64,000 nt of DNA from Mucilaginibacter mali (GCF_013283875.1 NZ_CP054139.1:4526001-4590000); one strand, 5' to 3'; shown: positions 25,281 to 34,238, counted from the stretch's first letter. Numbers and translations are program-made. Notes: generated by a model from the sequence alone, not told the origin.

Positions 25281-28061
25281 TTAAAAGTTGTGGGTGTACG
25301 ATAGCGTATAGTTCACGCCGGTACGATAATAGCTGATGGTGCCCTGGCGCGACGCCGACGAACCGATAACATACTGCTGGGTATCGCCTTTGTAAAAGAA
25401 GTTGGTCGGCTGGTTCAGGATGTCGTTGGCGCTTAGTTTAAACTCTCCCTTGTTTTTAAATACCTTGTAGCCTAACTGCGCGTCAATCACATCCCTCGGC
25501 CTTTCGTAAATAGCCGGGAACTGATTACCGCGGGCCTTAAATATGCGCTCGCCAACACGGTTATAAAGCAGATTGATGTTCAGCTTGTTGTTGTAGGCGC
25601 TCTGCATCAGGCCAACGTTTATCACGTACGGGGCCTGGCCTACCATCGGGCGTTTGTTGTTATTTTCTGATACGGTGAAGCGGCTATCGGTAGTTTCAGA
25701 TTTGATGAGTGCTACGTTGGTATAAAAAGTAGTGTTCACCATTGATGGGGTGATGAAGTCCAGCTTCTTGCGGATCTCGAACTCTACCCCATAGTTAATG
25801 GCCTTTTGCGCGTTGAAGAAGTTATAGTCGGGCGTAGAGTTTACGTCGTAAATACCGGTTTCGATAGGGTCCTGGAAATCTTTGTAGAAGGCCGATACCG
25901 AGATGATCTGCCCGGCCGATGGGTAAACCTCGTAACGCAGGTCCAGATTGTTGATGTGCGCGGTCTTCAGGTTGCGGTTACCGGTAACGGTACCCAGCAA
26001 TTCAAAATCATAGTAACCAAATGGAGCCAGCTCCCTCAACTCCGGGCGGCCGATAGTGCGCGAGTACGAGAAGCGCAGGTTGGCCTTTGGCGTAAGCGCG
26101 TAGGTTAAGTTGGCCGATGGCAGGATGTCCAGGTTATCCATGTTCACCTCGGGGGTGGTGGCATCCTTATCGTTCAGCACCAGGTTAAACTTCTCTACAC
26201 GTGCACCCCATACCAGCCTGAATTTATCGCCAAATTTATTATCCAGCATGGCATAGGCCGAGTTGGTGAAGGTATGCGCGTTGTATGGGTCGGATTTGGT
26301 AACGATATCCTTTAAGCTATAAACATTCTGACCAACAATACCACGACTGAAGATCTGGTTCAGCGGCAGGGCCTTTACCGCCTCCGGATCGAAGTTGAAG
26401 CCTGGGCCGCTGTTCAGCGACTCTACAATAAACCTTGGTTCGAAGCTACGGTTGCGGTATTGCGATGAAGCACCGGCTTTCAGTACCGATTTCTGCTTGA
26501 ACATATTCAGCGGCAGGCTGTAATCTACCTGGCCGGCATAAACATCCTCGTTCAGGTCACTGAAAAAGCGGGCGTTCTGCTTACCAGACGCGTCAACGTC
26601 AGCTTTGTATACACCGCTGATCAGGGCGTAGTTAGTTTTACGCTGATCGGGTTGGTTATTGGTGATGCCACTGTAGCTGGCTACCCAGGTAAATTTGGAG
26701 TTGTTCTCAAAACCATGGTCGCCCTGCAGGGTACCTTTATACAGGCCTTTCTGCACCATGTCAAAGGCGGTGAAGCGGTTATCAGGGTTACCGGTTTGGC
26801 CATTATAGCCGGTTCGGTACAGGAACTGGTCGTCCAGTATGCGGTTGTAGATATTTTTGAACGTGATCTTGTTTTTGCCGTAGCTATAAGCAAAGTTGGC
26901 CAAAGCGCCCAAATTGGTCGAGAACTTGTATTTGTTATCGGTAAAGTGGAACTCGTAATAGTTCAGGCCGATATCGGGCGTGGTCTGCAGCGCGTTGCGA
27001 TAAGTTAAAGCTACAATGGCGCCAAAGCGATTGCCACTTTTAAAATCCTTAACACGGCCAAAGGTTACCTGGTAGTTTTGGTTAAGAAATGCGCTGGTGT
27101 TGTAGATATTGAAGTTTGGGTTCAATTTTAACAATGCAGTGGTTTGTTGCTGCTGTGTTAACGAGCCCGCGGTGATGGCATTACTTGACGGGAAGCCCGA
27201 CGGTAAAGCATGCGAACCATTGTCAAAACCAAAATAGTCTGATAGGTTGCGGTAACCGCTCTTAAAGTTTTTAAACGTGGTATTGGTATTATAACCATAA
27301 GCCGCACTCACAGTCAGGAAGTTATTATCGGGTATATCCTTGGTAAATATCTGGATGGCGCCGCCCGCGAAATCGCCGGGCAGGTTTGGCGTAGCCGTTT
27401 TGCTGATCACCAGGTTATCAACTAAATTGGCCGGTACAATATCAAACGAGAAAGCTTTACGGTTTGGCTCGGTGCTGGGCAGCGATGTACCATCAAGCGA
27501 GGCATTATTATAACGGTCGCTCAAACCACGTACCACTACAAACTTATTATCCTGCACGGTAGCACCGCTCACCCTGCGCAATACATCTGATGTACTTTTA
27601 TCAGGCGAGCGCTTAATGGTTTCAGAGGTGATACCATCGGTAATACCGGCATTGTTTTTTTGCGCGGCATACAGCGCGTTAACCGATTCCTGGCGGAATG
27701 TGCCTTTAATAACAACGGTATTCAGGGTTTTGGCACTCACCGCGTCCATTATTACGTTTAAAGTGGTAACAGCTCCTGCTTTAACCTCTACATCGCTTAT
27801 CTGCTTGCTGGCATAACCAATGTATTTAATGGTAAGCGTGTATTTGCCCGGAACAACGCCGTTAACCAGGTAAACACCATCAATATTGGTAGCAGCGCCT
27901 TTGGTGGTCCCGTCTATCAGTACAGTTGCGCCTATCAGCGCCTCGCTATTTTTACCGTCGGATATTTTACCGGTTATTTTACCCGGCAATTGTGCAAACG
28001 CACTTACGCTTGCCAATATTAACAATGCGATAACGGAGAGAGAAGTAAATTTTCGAAACAT
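25281..28061 (-). CDS. TonB-dependent outer-membrane receptor with carboxypeptidase-regulatory domain
   Basis: 926 aa. Signal peptide to about residue 23; CarboxypepD_reg-like domain about 28-110 (GKITGKISDGKNSEALIGAT, VVPGKYTLTIKYIGY); plug about 125-235 (SDVLRRVSGATVQDNKFVVV, RGLSDRYNNASLDGTSLPST, PGDFAGGAIQI); the rest is a beta-barrel ending in an aromatic residue (LSYTHNF). Energised import of an unknown ligand across the outer membrane. First gene of the operon with the lipoprotein at 23736. Its upstream region shares two sequence blocks with the promoter of the divergent regulator at 28678, which suggests common control. Confidence 0.9.
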   Translation of the reverse strand: MFRKFTSLSVIALLILASVSAFAQLPGKITGKISDGKNSEALIGATVLIDGTTKGAATNIDGVYLVNGVVPGKYTLTIKYIGYASKQISDVEVKAGAVTTLNVIMDAVSAKTLNTVVIKGTFRQESVNALYAAQKNNAGITDGITSETIKRSPDKSTSDVLRRVSGATVQDNKFVVVRGLSDRYNNASLDGTSLPSTEPNRKAFSFDIVPANLVDNLVISKTATPNLPGDFAGGAIQIFTKDIPDNNFLTVSAAYGYNTNTTFKNFKSGYRNLSDYFGFDNGSHALPSGFPSSNAITAGSLTQQQQTTALLKLNPNFNIYNTSAFLNQNYQVTFGRVKDFKSGNRFGAIVALTYRNALQTTPDIGLNYYEFHFTDNKYKFSTNLGALANFAYSYGKNKITFKNIYNRILDDQFLYRTGYNGQTGNPDNRFTAFDMVQKGLYKGTLQGDHGFENNSKFTWVASYSGITNNQPDQRKTNYALISGVYKADVDASGKQNARFFSDLNEDVYAGQVDYSLPLNMFKQKSVLKAGASSQYRNRSFEPRFIVESLNSGPGFNFDPEAVKALPLNQIFSRGIVGQNVYSLKDIVTKSDPYNAHTFTNSAYAMLDNKFGDKFRLVWGARVEKFNLVLNDKDATTPEVNMDNLDILPSANLTYALTPKANLRFSYSRTIGRPELRELAPFGYYDFELLGTVTGNRNLKTAHINNLDLRYEVYPSAGQIISVSAFYKDFQDPIETGIYDVNSTPDYNFFNAQKAINYGVEFEIRKKLDFITPSMVNTTFYTNVALIKSETTDSRFTVSENNNKRPMVGQAPYVINVGLMQSAYNNKLNINLLYNRVGERIFKARGNQFPAIYERPRDVIDAQLGYKVFKNKGEFKLSANDILNQPTNFFYKGDTQQYVIGSSASRQGTISYYRTGVNYTLSYTHNF

Positions 28062-28124
28062 AAACTTAATTGATGGTTCAAAACTACCCCCGCACTATTA
28101 AGTCAAGGTTAACGTCATGTTATC

Positions 28125-28185
28125 AAATCGAATATCTTAGATAATAGATTTAAACTTCATTTTACATTTAGATAAAATGAAGTTT
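28125..28185. promoter_or_regulatory. Composite operator-like module 1 (TonB receptor promoter side)
   Basis: Block A AAATCGAATATCTTAGATAATA-like sequence at 28125-28146 is followed by a 13-bp perfect inverted repeat AAACTTCATTTTA / TAAAATGAAGTTT (28152-28164, 28173-28185) containing TTTACATTTAG. Both blocks recur before the gene at 28678. Confidence 0.6.
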
Positions 28186-28220
28186 TGATGAAGATTATCT
28201 GAGCACCTCCTGTCACATAG

Positions 28221-28248
28221 TATATCTTCGATATTAGATATATCTTTG
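28221..28248 (+). promoter_or_regulatory. Palindrome and -7 box before the ArsR-type gene
   Basis: TATATCT-TCGATAT-TAGATATA is an imperfect palindrome carrying the TCGATATTAGAT motif seen in the neighbouring modules. It abuts TATCTTTG (28241-28248), a perfect TAnnTTTG -7 box 14 bp before the ATG. A repressor bound here would block its own promoter. Confidence 0.55.
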
Positions 28249-28262
28249 GTGCAATAAGCAAG

Positions 28263-28583
28263 ATGGCCAGCAATAAAAAAGCCGAGTTTACCCCTAACGA
28301 TCAGCATATCTCCAATATGGCTAAGGCTATGTCGCACCCCGGGCGCATTGCTATTATGCGCATAGTTAAGCAATACCCTAAAATAACTACCGGCGAAATT
28401 GTAGAGATCCTTCCACTGGCGCAGGCCACCGTATCGCACCATTTAAAAGAATTGCAAACCGCCGGACTGATCACCATGACCGCCGATGGCAAGCGTTCGC
28501 TCTTTGAGATCAACCGCAAAAATTGGGATAGCTATACCACATCCTTCAACCAACTACTGGAGCAGATCAATAACCTGCAATAG
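28263..28583 (+). CDS. ArsR-family winged-helix regulator
   Basis: 106 aa, one winged-helix domain: ISNMAKAMSHPGRIAIMRIV (helix 1-2), TTGEIVEILPLAQATVSHHL (recognition helix), KELQTAGLITMTADGKRSLF (wing). The dimerising C-terminal helix ends in NQLLEQINNLQ. No CVC-type metal site is present, so it is not a classical metal sensor. It is divergent from the TonB receptor operon and followed by a related regulator. Likely an autoregulated repressor that also acts on the receptor promoter, judging from the shared operator-like blocks. Confidence 0.85.
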   Translation: MASNKKAEFTPNDQHISNMAKAMSHPGRIAIMRIVKQYPKITTGEIVEILPLAQATVSHHLKELQTAGLITMTADGKRSLFEINRKNWDSYTTSFNQLLEQINNLQ

Positions 28584-28592
28584 ATAGTCATT

Positions 28593-28665
28593 AAATCGAA
28601 TGTTTTCGATAATAATCAGTTAATCCTAAGTTTACATTAAGTAAATGCCATAGGTATACCTTAGT
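28593..28665 (+). promoter_or_regulatory. Composite operator-like module 2 (before the fused regulator)
   Basis: AAATCGAATGTTTTCGATAA-type block A (28593-28614), 16 bp, then TTTACATTAAGTAAA (28631-28645), then the 10-bp palindrome AGGTATACCT (28652-28661). It repeats the A/B arrangement found before the TonB receptor (gap there 14 bp). A -7-like TACCTTAG lies at 28658-28665. Confidence 0.55.
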
Positions 28666-28677
28666 GGGATCATATCT

Positions 28678-29328
28678 ATGGGTTCTTTTAAACGAAACTA
28701 TGATGAGGGCGATATCGCCCTGTCTGCCTTTGCACTTGCCCTGGCTTTACCTGTGCGGATCTTTATCATCCGTACCATTATCAACCGGGAAAATTCAGCG
28801 GTTAAGGATGACTTTGCAAACCCCTTATTTAATGCAGAAACTATTGCCAAGCACCTGCAGCAATTAAAGGCCCTTAAAATTTTAACATCACTTGCGGTAA
28901 GCAAAACGGTGCGGTATAGCGTTAACACGGTGTACTTTAAGGCGATGTCGCAAAACTTCAATTCGTTTATGCAGCCTTTGGATGACAGCCACGCTAAGCC
29001 CGACACGATTACCGGGCCGACCAAAACCGAAGAGCACACCATGAGTTTTGGCGATTACCTGAAGATGCAACGCCAATCGTACCAGTTAACACAGGCCGAA
29101 ATGGCCGAACGTCTGGATATGGACCGTTCAGTACTCAGCAAAGCCGAAACCGGCCGGACAGTATTCCCAGAGGATAAGCTATTGGTATTGAGCCAAAAGA
29201 TCCACGAGGATATCGGCAGTATTAAAAAGATCTATTACAGCGATCACCTGGCAAAACTGATCCGAAAAGGTAATTTAGATGAGTCCATCCTGCAAATTGC
29301 CCGCATTAAATCGGGTGGCTCCAAATAA
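28678..29328 (+). CDS. Two-domain regulator: ArsR-like winged helix fused to XRE HTH
   Basis: 216 aa. Residues about 15-100 align with the preceding ArsR-type protein (FALALALPVRIFIIRTII; NAETIAKHLQQLKALKILTS; VSKTVRYSVN). Residues about 122-185 are an XRE/Cro-type HTH (FGDYLKMQRQSYQLTQAEMA, ERLDMDRSVLSKAETGRTVF). A linker of about 20 residues joins the two. This order of domains is not a common architecture to my knowledge. The gene lies 95 bp after the ArsR gene with its own promoter-like module, suggesting duplication of gene plus promoter followed by fusion. Probably regulates the divergent receptor operon. Confidence 0.75.
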   Translation: MGSFKRNYDEGDIALSAFALALALPVRIFIIRTIINRENSAVKDDFANPLFNAETIAKHLQQLKALKILTSLAVSKTVRYSVNTVYFKAMSQNFNSFMQPLDDSHAKPDTITGPTKTEEHTMSFGDYLKMQRQSYQLTQAEMAERLDMDRSVLSKAETGRTVFPEDKLLVLSQKIHEDIGSIKKIYYSDHLAKLIRKGNLDESILQIARIKSGGSK

Positions 29329-29543
29329 CACACCCAACCCGAAAAAAAAACCAAAGGTTAATTATTCTACATCACGGGTTAAAAAATCCCCACATTGCGT
29401 AAGGATATCCCGTGTATAATTAATTATTCCTCAACAATTACTTCATTTTAGCTTAGAAAGTCCGGCTTTATTTAACTGGCACGGGTATTGAATTATATTT
29501 AATGCCCTACCAAAAGGGCTGTTTTTCATAGGTAGATGTATTT

Positions 29544-29582
29544 GGCCGGTAAACGCTGCGAGAGCTGTTCCGGCCTTTTTTG
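29544..29582 (+). terminator. Terminator after the regulator pair
   Basis: GGCCGG ... CCGGCC followed by a T run. A smaller hairpin GCCCT-ACCAAA-AGGGC with T tail lies about 25 bp earlier. Confidence 0.6.
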
Positions 29583-29598
29583 TTTTGGGGCTTTGTGT

Positions 29599-29727
29599 CA
29601 ATTTAACCACAAAGGGCGCAAAGTTTTTTTCACAAAGAACACAAAGGCTTATATAGCTTCATATTAAATAAACTACTTCTTTGTGAACTTTGTGGTTTTC
29701 CTCTTTGTGGCCTTTGTGGTTAAATTG
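29599..29727. repeat. Palindromic repeat before the fucosidase gene
   Basis: Begins CAATTTAACCACAAAGGGCG and ends with its complement-like CTTTGTGGTTAAATTG; inner CACAAAGAACACAAAGGC also pairs. The same family recurs at 31169-31316, so the fucosidase gene is bracketed. Confidence 0.75.
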
Positions 29728-29782
29728 CCCGCTTGCTATCAGCATTTTTAACTCCTATCTTTCGAACAATTAACTGATACAG

Positions 29783-31156
29783 ATGAAAAAATATTTGATT
29801 GCTGCGCTTTCGCTGCTTTGCTCTGCCACACTGATGGCCCAAAACCTGGCCAAATTGCAACAAAACTTTGTCGATCTGCGCTTTGGGATGTTTATCCATT
29901 TTAATATCCCTACCTATATGAACCAGGACTGGCCCGATCCGGAAACTCCTGCCAGCCTGTTCACCCCGGTTAAACTGAATTGCGACCAATGGGCTAAAGC
30001 CGCCAAATCGGCTAATATGAGTTATGGCTGCCTCACCACCAAGCACCACAGCGGTTTTTGTATATGGGATACCAAAACCACCGATTATAACGTAATGAAC
30101 AGTCCGTTGAAGCGGGATGTAGTTAAGGAATATACCAACGCCTTTCGCGCCAATGGTTTAAAAGTGATGTTGTATTATTCGATATTGGATACGCACCACA
30201 AGCTGCGCCCGCACCACATCACCCAAAAGCATATTGAAATGGTAAAGGCGCAGATCACCGAGTTGCTCACCAAATACGGCAAGATCGAAGCCCTGATCAT
30301 CGACGGCTGGGATGCGCCATGGTCGCGCATCTCGTATGATGATATCCCCTTTGAAGACATTTACCTGCTGGTGAAGAAGCTGCAACCCGATTGCCTGTTA
30401 ATGGACCTGAACGGCGCCAAGTATCCCGCCGAGGGCCTTTATTATACCGATATTAAAACTTACGAAATGGGCGCCGGTCAGCGGATCTCTAAGGAGAGCA
30501 ACAAAATGCCGGCATTGGCTTGCCTGCCCATTAACAGCGCCTGGTTCTGGAAAACCGATTTCCCGGAAAAGCCGGTGAAAGATCCCGTAAAGCTGGTGAA
30601 TGAAACGCTGATCCCCCTTAACAATGCCAGCTGCAACTTTATCCTTAACGTAGCTCCCAACCGTGATGGCTTGATAGACGACAATGTCCTCGCTGCCCTG
30701 AAGCAGATCGGCAGCGTTTGGAAGAATGAAGGGCCTGTAAATAAACTACCTGCGCTGGAGGCGCCCATCATCTCCACTAACATCGCTAAAAACCAACCCT
30801 CCAACTCAAGTTGGAGCGATGATATGGACATTATGGATTTTGCTAACGATGATGACTTCAAAACCTCGTGGACTTCCAACTCAACCGTTAAAACCCCGTG
30901 GTACGAGATTGACTTCGGACACGAAAAAGCGTTTAACGCAATCAGCATCGCCGAGCAAAAAGCCAACATCAAAATATATAAACTACAATACTACCAAAGC
31001 GGCGAGTGGAAAACCATTTTCAGCGGCGAGAATACCAACAAGATAAAGATACACCGCTTCAACCGCGTATGGGGTAGCAAAGTGCGCATGCAGATAGAAA
31101 CTTATGATCATCAGCCATCCATTGCCGAATTTGGGGTATATGATGAAAGGCGTTGA
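29783..31156 (+). CDS. GH29 alpha-L-fucosidase with C-terminal F5/8-type domain
   Basis: 457 aa with a signal peptide (MKKYLIAALSLLCSATLMAQ). The GH29 barrel covers about 22-315: RFGMFIHFNIPTY, LTTKHHSGFCIWDTKTTDYN, SPLKRDVVKEY, NGLKVMLYYSILD, and ALIIDGWDAPW, where the Asp before Gly fits the nucleophile position. The C-terminal ~120 residues (DDDFKTSWTSNSTVKTPWYE, IDFGHEKAFNAISIAEQ) look like an F5/8 type C (galactose-binding-like) module. It would release L-fucose from glycans in the periplasm or outside. It stands alone between two copies of one palindromic repeat, with no SusCD pair or transporter beside it. Confidence 0.88.
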   Translation: MKKYLIAALSLLCSATLMAQNLAKLQQNFVDLRFGMFIHFNIPTYMNQDWPDPETPASLFTPVKLNCDQWAKAAKSANMSYGCLTTKHHSGFCIWDTKTTDYNVMNSPLKRDVVKEYTNAFRANGLKVMLYYSILDTHHKLRPHHITQKHIEMVKAQITELLTKYGKIEALIIDGWDAPWSRISYDDIPFEDIYLLVKKLQPDCLLMDLNGAKYPAEGLYYTDIKTYEMGAGQRISKESNKMPALACLPINSAWFWKTDFPEKPVKDPVKLVNETLIPLNNASCNFILNVAPNRDGLIDDNVLAALKQIGSVWKNEGPVNKLPALEAPIISTNIAKNQPSNSSWSDDMDIMDFANDDDFKTSWTSNSTVKTPWYEIDFGHEKAFNAISIAEQKANIKIYKLQYYQSGEWKTIFSGENTNKIKIHRFNRVWGSKVRMQIETYDHQPSIAEFGVYDERR

Positions 31157-31168
31157 TTTCAGTACAGT

Positions 31169-31316
31169 GGCAATTTAACCACAAAAGGGTTTGGAAGTGA
31201 TTTTTTACCACAGAGAACACAAAGGGAGAAGCACGGAGGACACAGAGGCTTATTTTATTTGATTTTTCTTCGTATCCTTTGTGAAAGAACTTTGTGCTCT
31301 TTGTGGTTAAATTGCC
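31169..31316. repeat. Palindromic repeat after the fucosidase gene
   Basis: Starts GGCAATTTAACCACAAAAGG and ends CTTTGTGGTTAAATTGCC. Internal CACAGAGAACACAAAGG pairs with CCTTTGTG...TTTGTG. Same family as 29599-29727. Confidence 0.75.
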
Positions 31317-31376
31317 ACCCAAATCTCCTCTAACGATATTGTTACGAACCACTTTTCCCCGTGCATGTTTAATTAT

Positions 31377-31384
31377 TAACTTTG
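31377..31384 (+). promoter_or_regulatory. -7 box TAACTTTG for the small protein and TonB receptor
   Basis: TAACTTTG fits TAnnTTTG and places the transcript start near 31390. This excludes the longer open frame beginning at 31294 and points to the TTG at 31408. Confidence 0.5.
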
Positions 31385-31407
31385 CGGTATCGCTACTGTT
31401 ACTAACG

Positions 31408-31716
31408 TTGAAGAAAACTAAATTAAATATCGTTTTCGCCTGGTCGTTACTGCTGCTTTTTGTGGCGGGGCAATATCTTGTGTTCTCTCACACACACAAG
31501 CAGGGCAGTTTAGTAACAGTAACCAAAGACCACGCTCCTACTTTTAAAGAGCGATGCGATGTGTGCGACGTTATGCACCACACCCACATGGTACTTACTC
31601 ACCATGTGTATTTCACCCCAATGGTGGCCACGCTTTGTCACTATCAGTTTAAACCATCGGGTGTTCAGCTTATCCAATTAGTGCTGGCTTCGGGCCGTGC
31701 ACCGCCTATGGCATAA
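31408..31716 (+). CDS. Small His/Cys-rich exported protein upstream of a TonB receptor
   Basis: 102 aa from a TTG start chosen because of the -7 box at 31377; the frame is open further upstream but without sense. One hydrophobic N-terminal helix (FAWSLLLLFVAGQYLVF) serves as signal or anchor. It is followed by HTHK, FKERCDVCDVMHHTHMVLTHH and a His at the TM-distal end. The clustered Cys and His suggest transition-metal binding; I do not recognise a named family with certainty. It lies 75 bp before the TonB receptor, so the pair may serve copper, zinc or iron uptake. Function inferred from composition and position. Confidence 0.6.
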   Translation: MKKTKLNIVFAWSLLLLFVAGQYLVFSHTHKQGSLVTVTKDHAPTFKERCDVCDVMHHTHMVLTHHVYFTPMVATLCHYQFKPSGVQLIQLVLASGRAPPMA

Positions 31717-31791
31717 TTAATATCTCCAATTTTTATTGAATCTTTTTTATGCCGGTGCTTTTAGCATGGGTTAACTTATTTATCCGTTACT

Positions 31792-34128
31792 ATGAAATTA
31801 AAAATATTCGGCTTTTTGCTGATGCAGTTTATATTTATTATCGCCGCTAAGGCAAACGTAATTAGCATCACCGGTAAGGTAATTGATGCTACCAACAAAA
31901 TGACGCTTCCGGGGGCCACCATCTCCATCCCCGACTTGAAACTGACCGCCGCTACCGACAACAACGGTAACTTCAGCTTTAAATCGCTGCCATCAAAAGG
32001 TAAGCTGATCATGCAGGTGCAGTACATCGGCTATAAAACCCTAACGCAGGTAGTGGATATGGCTTCTACCATGCCAATCGTATTCGAGTTGCAGCCTACC
32101 AGTATCGAAACCAAGGAAGTGGTAATTACCGGTACGCCAACAAGCGCTAACAACAAGCGCAACAGTACATCGGCATCTACGCTTAACCGCGACGAACTAC
32201 TCCGCCCATCTACCAACCTGATAGACGCGGTAGCCAAGCAGGTGCCTGGCTTCTCACAGATCACTACCGGTCCGTCTATATCAAAACCTGTTATCCGTGG
32301 GTTAAGCGCTAACCGTGTGGTTACACTTGATGACGGCGTGAAGCAACAAGGCCAGCAATTTGGCGATGAACACGGCATCGAGATCGATCAGTTTAAGATA
32401 GAGCGGGTAGAAGTATTAAAAGGTGCAGCTTCATTGATGTACGGCTCGGACGCCTTGGGTGGTGTGCTTAATCTGCTGGAACCCTTGACTACGCCCGACG
32501 GCGAAGTTCGTGGCGAGGTGGTATCCAACTATTCAACTAACAATGGTTTAACCAGCAATTCGGTAATGATGACCGGTAACGAGAATGGCTTTGTATGGCG
32601 CGGACGCGGATCGTACAAAAACGCTTATTCGTTCAATACGCCAACTGGCTACTTCCCTAATTCGGGTTTTAATGAGACCGATCTGAACGGCATGCTGGGC
32701 GTAAACAAAAGCTGGGGTTACTCGCATTTAAACCTGAGCTACTTTAAAAACAACATCGGTTTTTACGATCCGCAATTTAACGCCGCAGGCAATTACGTAA
32801 ATGATGATGGCCTTGCCTTTACCGATAAGGATTACCACAGCCGCACTATCGACTTCCCTCGCCAGGATATCCGCCATTATAAAATAGCGCTGGATAATAA
32901 TTTTATCCTGAGCTCCGGTTCGTTAAAAGTAAACCTGGGTTACCAGAAAAACCAGCGTCGCGAGTTGGATAATCCAACCCCGGCCCTGTTCTTTGATTTG
33001 AACACCTACTCAGGCGATGCGAAATATTATGTAAACGCCGCCAACGGCTGGGAGCCGGTATTCGGCATCAGTGCCGACGCGGGCCACAGTGTTAACAAAG
33101 GCACCGAATTTTTAGTTCCGGCTTATGATACCTACGGTATTGGCGTGTTTGGGTACATCAAAAAGAACTGGGATAAAAGCACTTTCAATTTTGGTTTGCG
33201 TTATGATTACCGTGACAATAAAGGCAAGGGCCTTACCGAAGATGACGGCACCGTACGTTTCAACCCTTTCAATAACTCAGCATCAAACGTAAGCACCGCC
33301 CTGGGTTATACCTACGAGTTTAACGATCAGCTAAGCTTTAAAGCCAACGGCGGTACTGCTTTTCGCGCGCCAAACGTTGCCGAACTTGGTTCTAACGGCG
33401 TACACGAAGGCACTTTCCGCTACGAGGTGGGTAACCCTAATTTAAGTCCGGAACGCAGCTATCAGACCGACGCCGCCCTACAGTTTGATAACAATACGGT
33501 ATCTGCCAGCTTAGGTATCTACAATAATTATATCCACAATTTTATTTATGCAGCTAACACCAAGGGCGATAATATAACCATAACCGACGATAACGGCGAT
33601 CCGCAACTATACCCGGTTTATCGCTATACCCAGGTTAATGCCAACCTTTATGGTGTAGAAGCCAGCCTTACGCTGCACCCGGTGCACTTTATACACCTGG
33701 ATAATACTTTTGGTTATACCCATGCGCAAAACACTACGCTGGATAGGCCGCTTTCGTTTATCCCGGCTGCCAATATGCACAATACCTTAAGGTTTGAGCC
33801 TAACATTGGTAAGTTAAAGGATAGCTATATCTCTATAGGGTTAGACAACTACTTCGCGCAAAACCGCTTTGATGCCGCCTTTGAAACACCGACAAGCGCT
33901 TATACTTTAATTAACGCATCGGTTGGCACCACGGTAGCGCTGGGCAAGCAAAAAATAAAAGTTTATATAGCCGGTAATAACCTGGCTGATAAGAAATACT
34001 ACGATGCCCTGAGCCGCCTGAAACCCGGCCGCCTTGACCAAACCGACCCTACCCTTGGCGTTTATAACCCGGGACGTAGCATTACGTTTGGCATTAGCGT
34101 GCCGTTTATATTGGCGAAGGCTAATTAA
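31792..34128 (+). CDS. TonB-dependent receptor, probably for a metal complex
   Basis: 778 aa. Signal peptide to about residue 20; CarboxypepD_reg-like domain about 23-105 (ITGKVIDATNKMTLPGATIS); plug about 115-230 (LIDAVAKQVPGFSQITTGPS, KPVIRGLSANRVVTLDDGVK, VEVLKGAASLMYGSDALGGV); barrel to the C-terminus (GISVPFILAKAN). The plug resembles siderophore/metal receptors, and the preceding small protein is rich in Cys and His. The 3' side carries a palindromic repeat and a terminator. Confidence 0.88.
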   Translation: MKLKIFGFLLMQFIFIIAAKANVISITGKVIDATNKMTLPGATISIPDLKLTAATDNNGNFSFKSLPSKGKLIMQVQYIGYKTLTQVVDMASTMPIVFELQPTSIETKEVVITGTPTSANNKRNSTSASTLNRDELLRPSTNLIDAVAKQVPGFSQITTGPSISKPVIRGLSANRVVTLDDGVKQQGQQFGDEHGIEIDQFKIERVEVLKGAASLMYGSDALGGVLNLLEPLTTPDGEVRGEVVSNYSTNNGLTSNSVMMTGNENGFVWRGRGSYKNAYSFNTPTGYFPNSGFNETDLNGMLGVNKSWGYSHLNLSYFKNNIGFYDPQFNAAGNYVNDDGLAFTDKDYHSRTIDFPRQDIRHYKIALDNNFILSSGSLKVNLGYQKNQRRELDNPTPALFFDLNTYSGDAKYYVNAANGWEPVFGISADAGHSVNKGTEFLVPAYDTYGIGVFGYIKKNWDKSTFNFGLRYDYRDNKGKGLTEDDGTVRFNPFNNSASNVSTALGYTYEFNDQLSFKANGGTAFRAPNVAELGSNGVHEGTFRYEVGNPNLSPERSYQTDAALQFDNNTVSASLGIYNNYIHNFIYAANTKGDNITITDDNGDPQLYPVYRYTQVNANLYGVEASLTLHPVHFIHLDNTFGYTHAQNTTLDRPLSFIPAANMHNTLRFEPNIGKLKDSYISIGLDNYFAQNRFDAAFETPTSAYTLINASVGTTVALGKQKIKVYIAGNNLADKKYYDALSRLKPGRLDQTDPTLGVYNPGRSITFGISVPFILAKAN

Positions 34129-34144
34129 AAACGCCTAACATTGG

Positions 34145-34230
34145 TCGTCATCCTGAACGCAGTGAAGGATCTCCGATAAGCAGAGCAGATATACAAGGCG
34201 GGGATCCTTCACTATAGCTCTGGATGACGA
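34145..34230. repeat. Imperfect inverted repeat after the TonB receptor
   Basis: TCGTCATCCTGAACGCAGTG ... GAAGGATC pairs imperfectly with GATCCTTCACTATAGCTC ... GGATGACGA. Family of GTCATCCTGAACG-type intergenic palindromes, related in style to the element at 4368. Confidence 0.75.
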
Positions 34231-34238
34231 AGTATCTT

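Noticed and set aside
31294..31407. 38-codon N-terminal extension of the small His/Cys-rich protein
   Set aside because: Lies in the palindromic repeat and upstream of the predicted transcription start.
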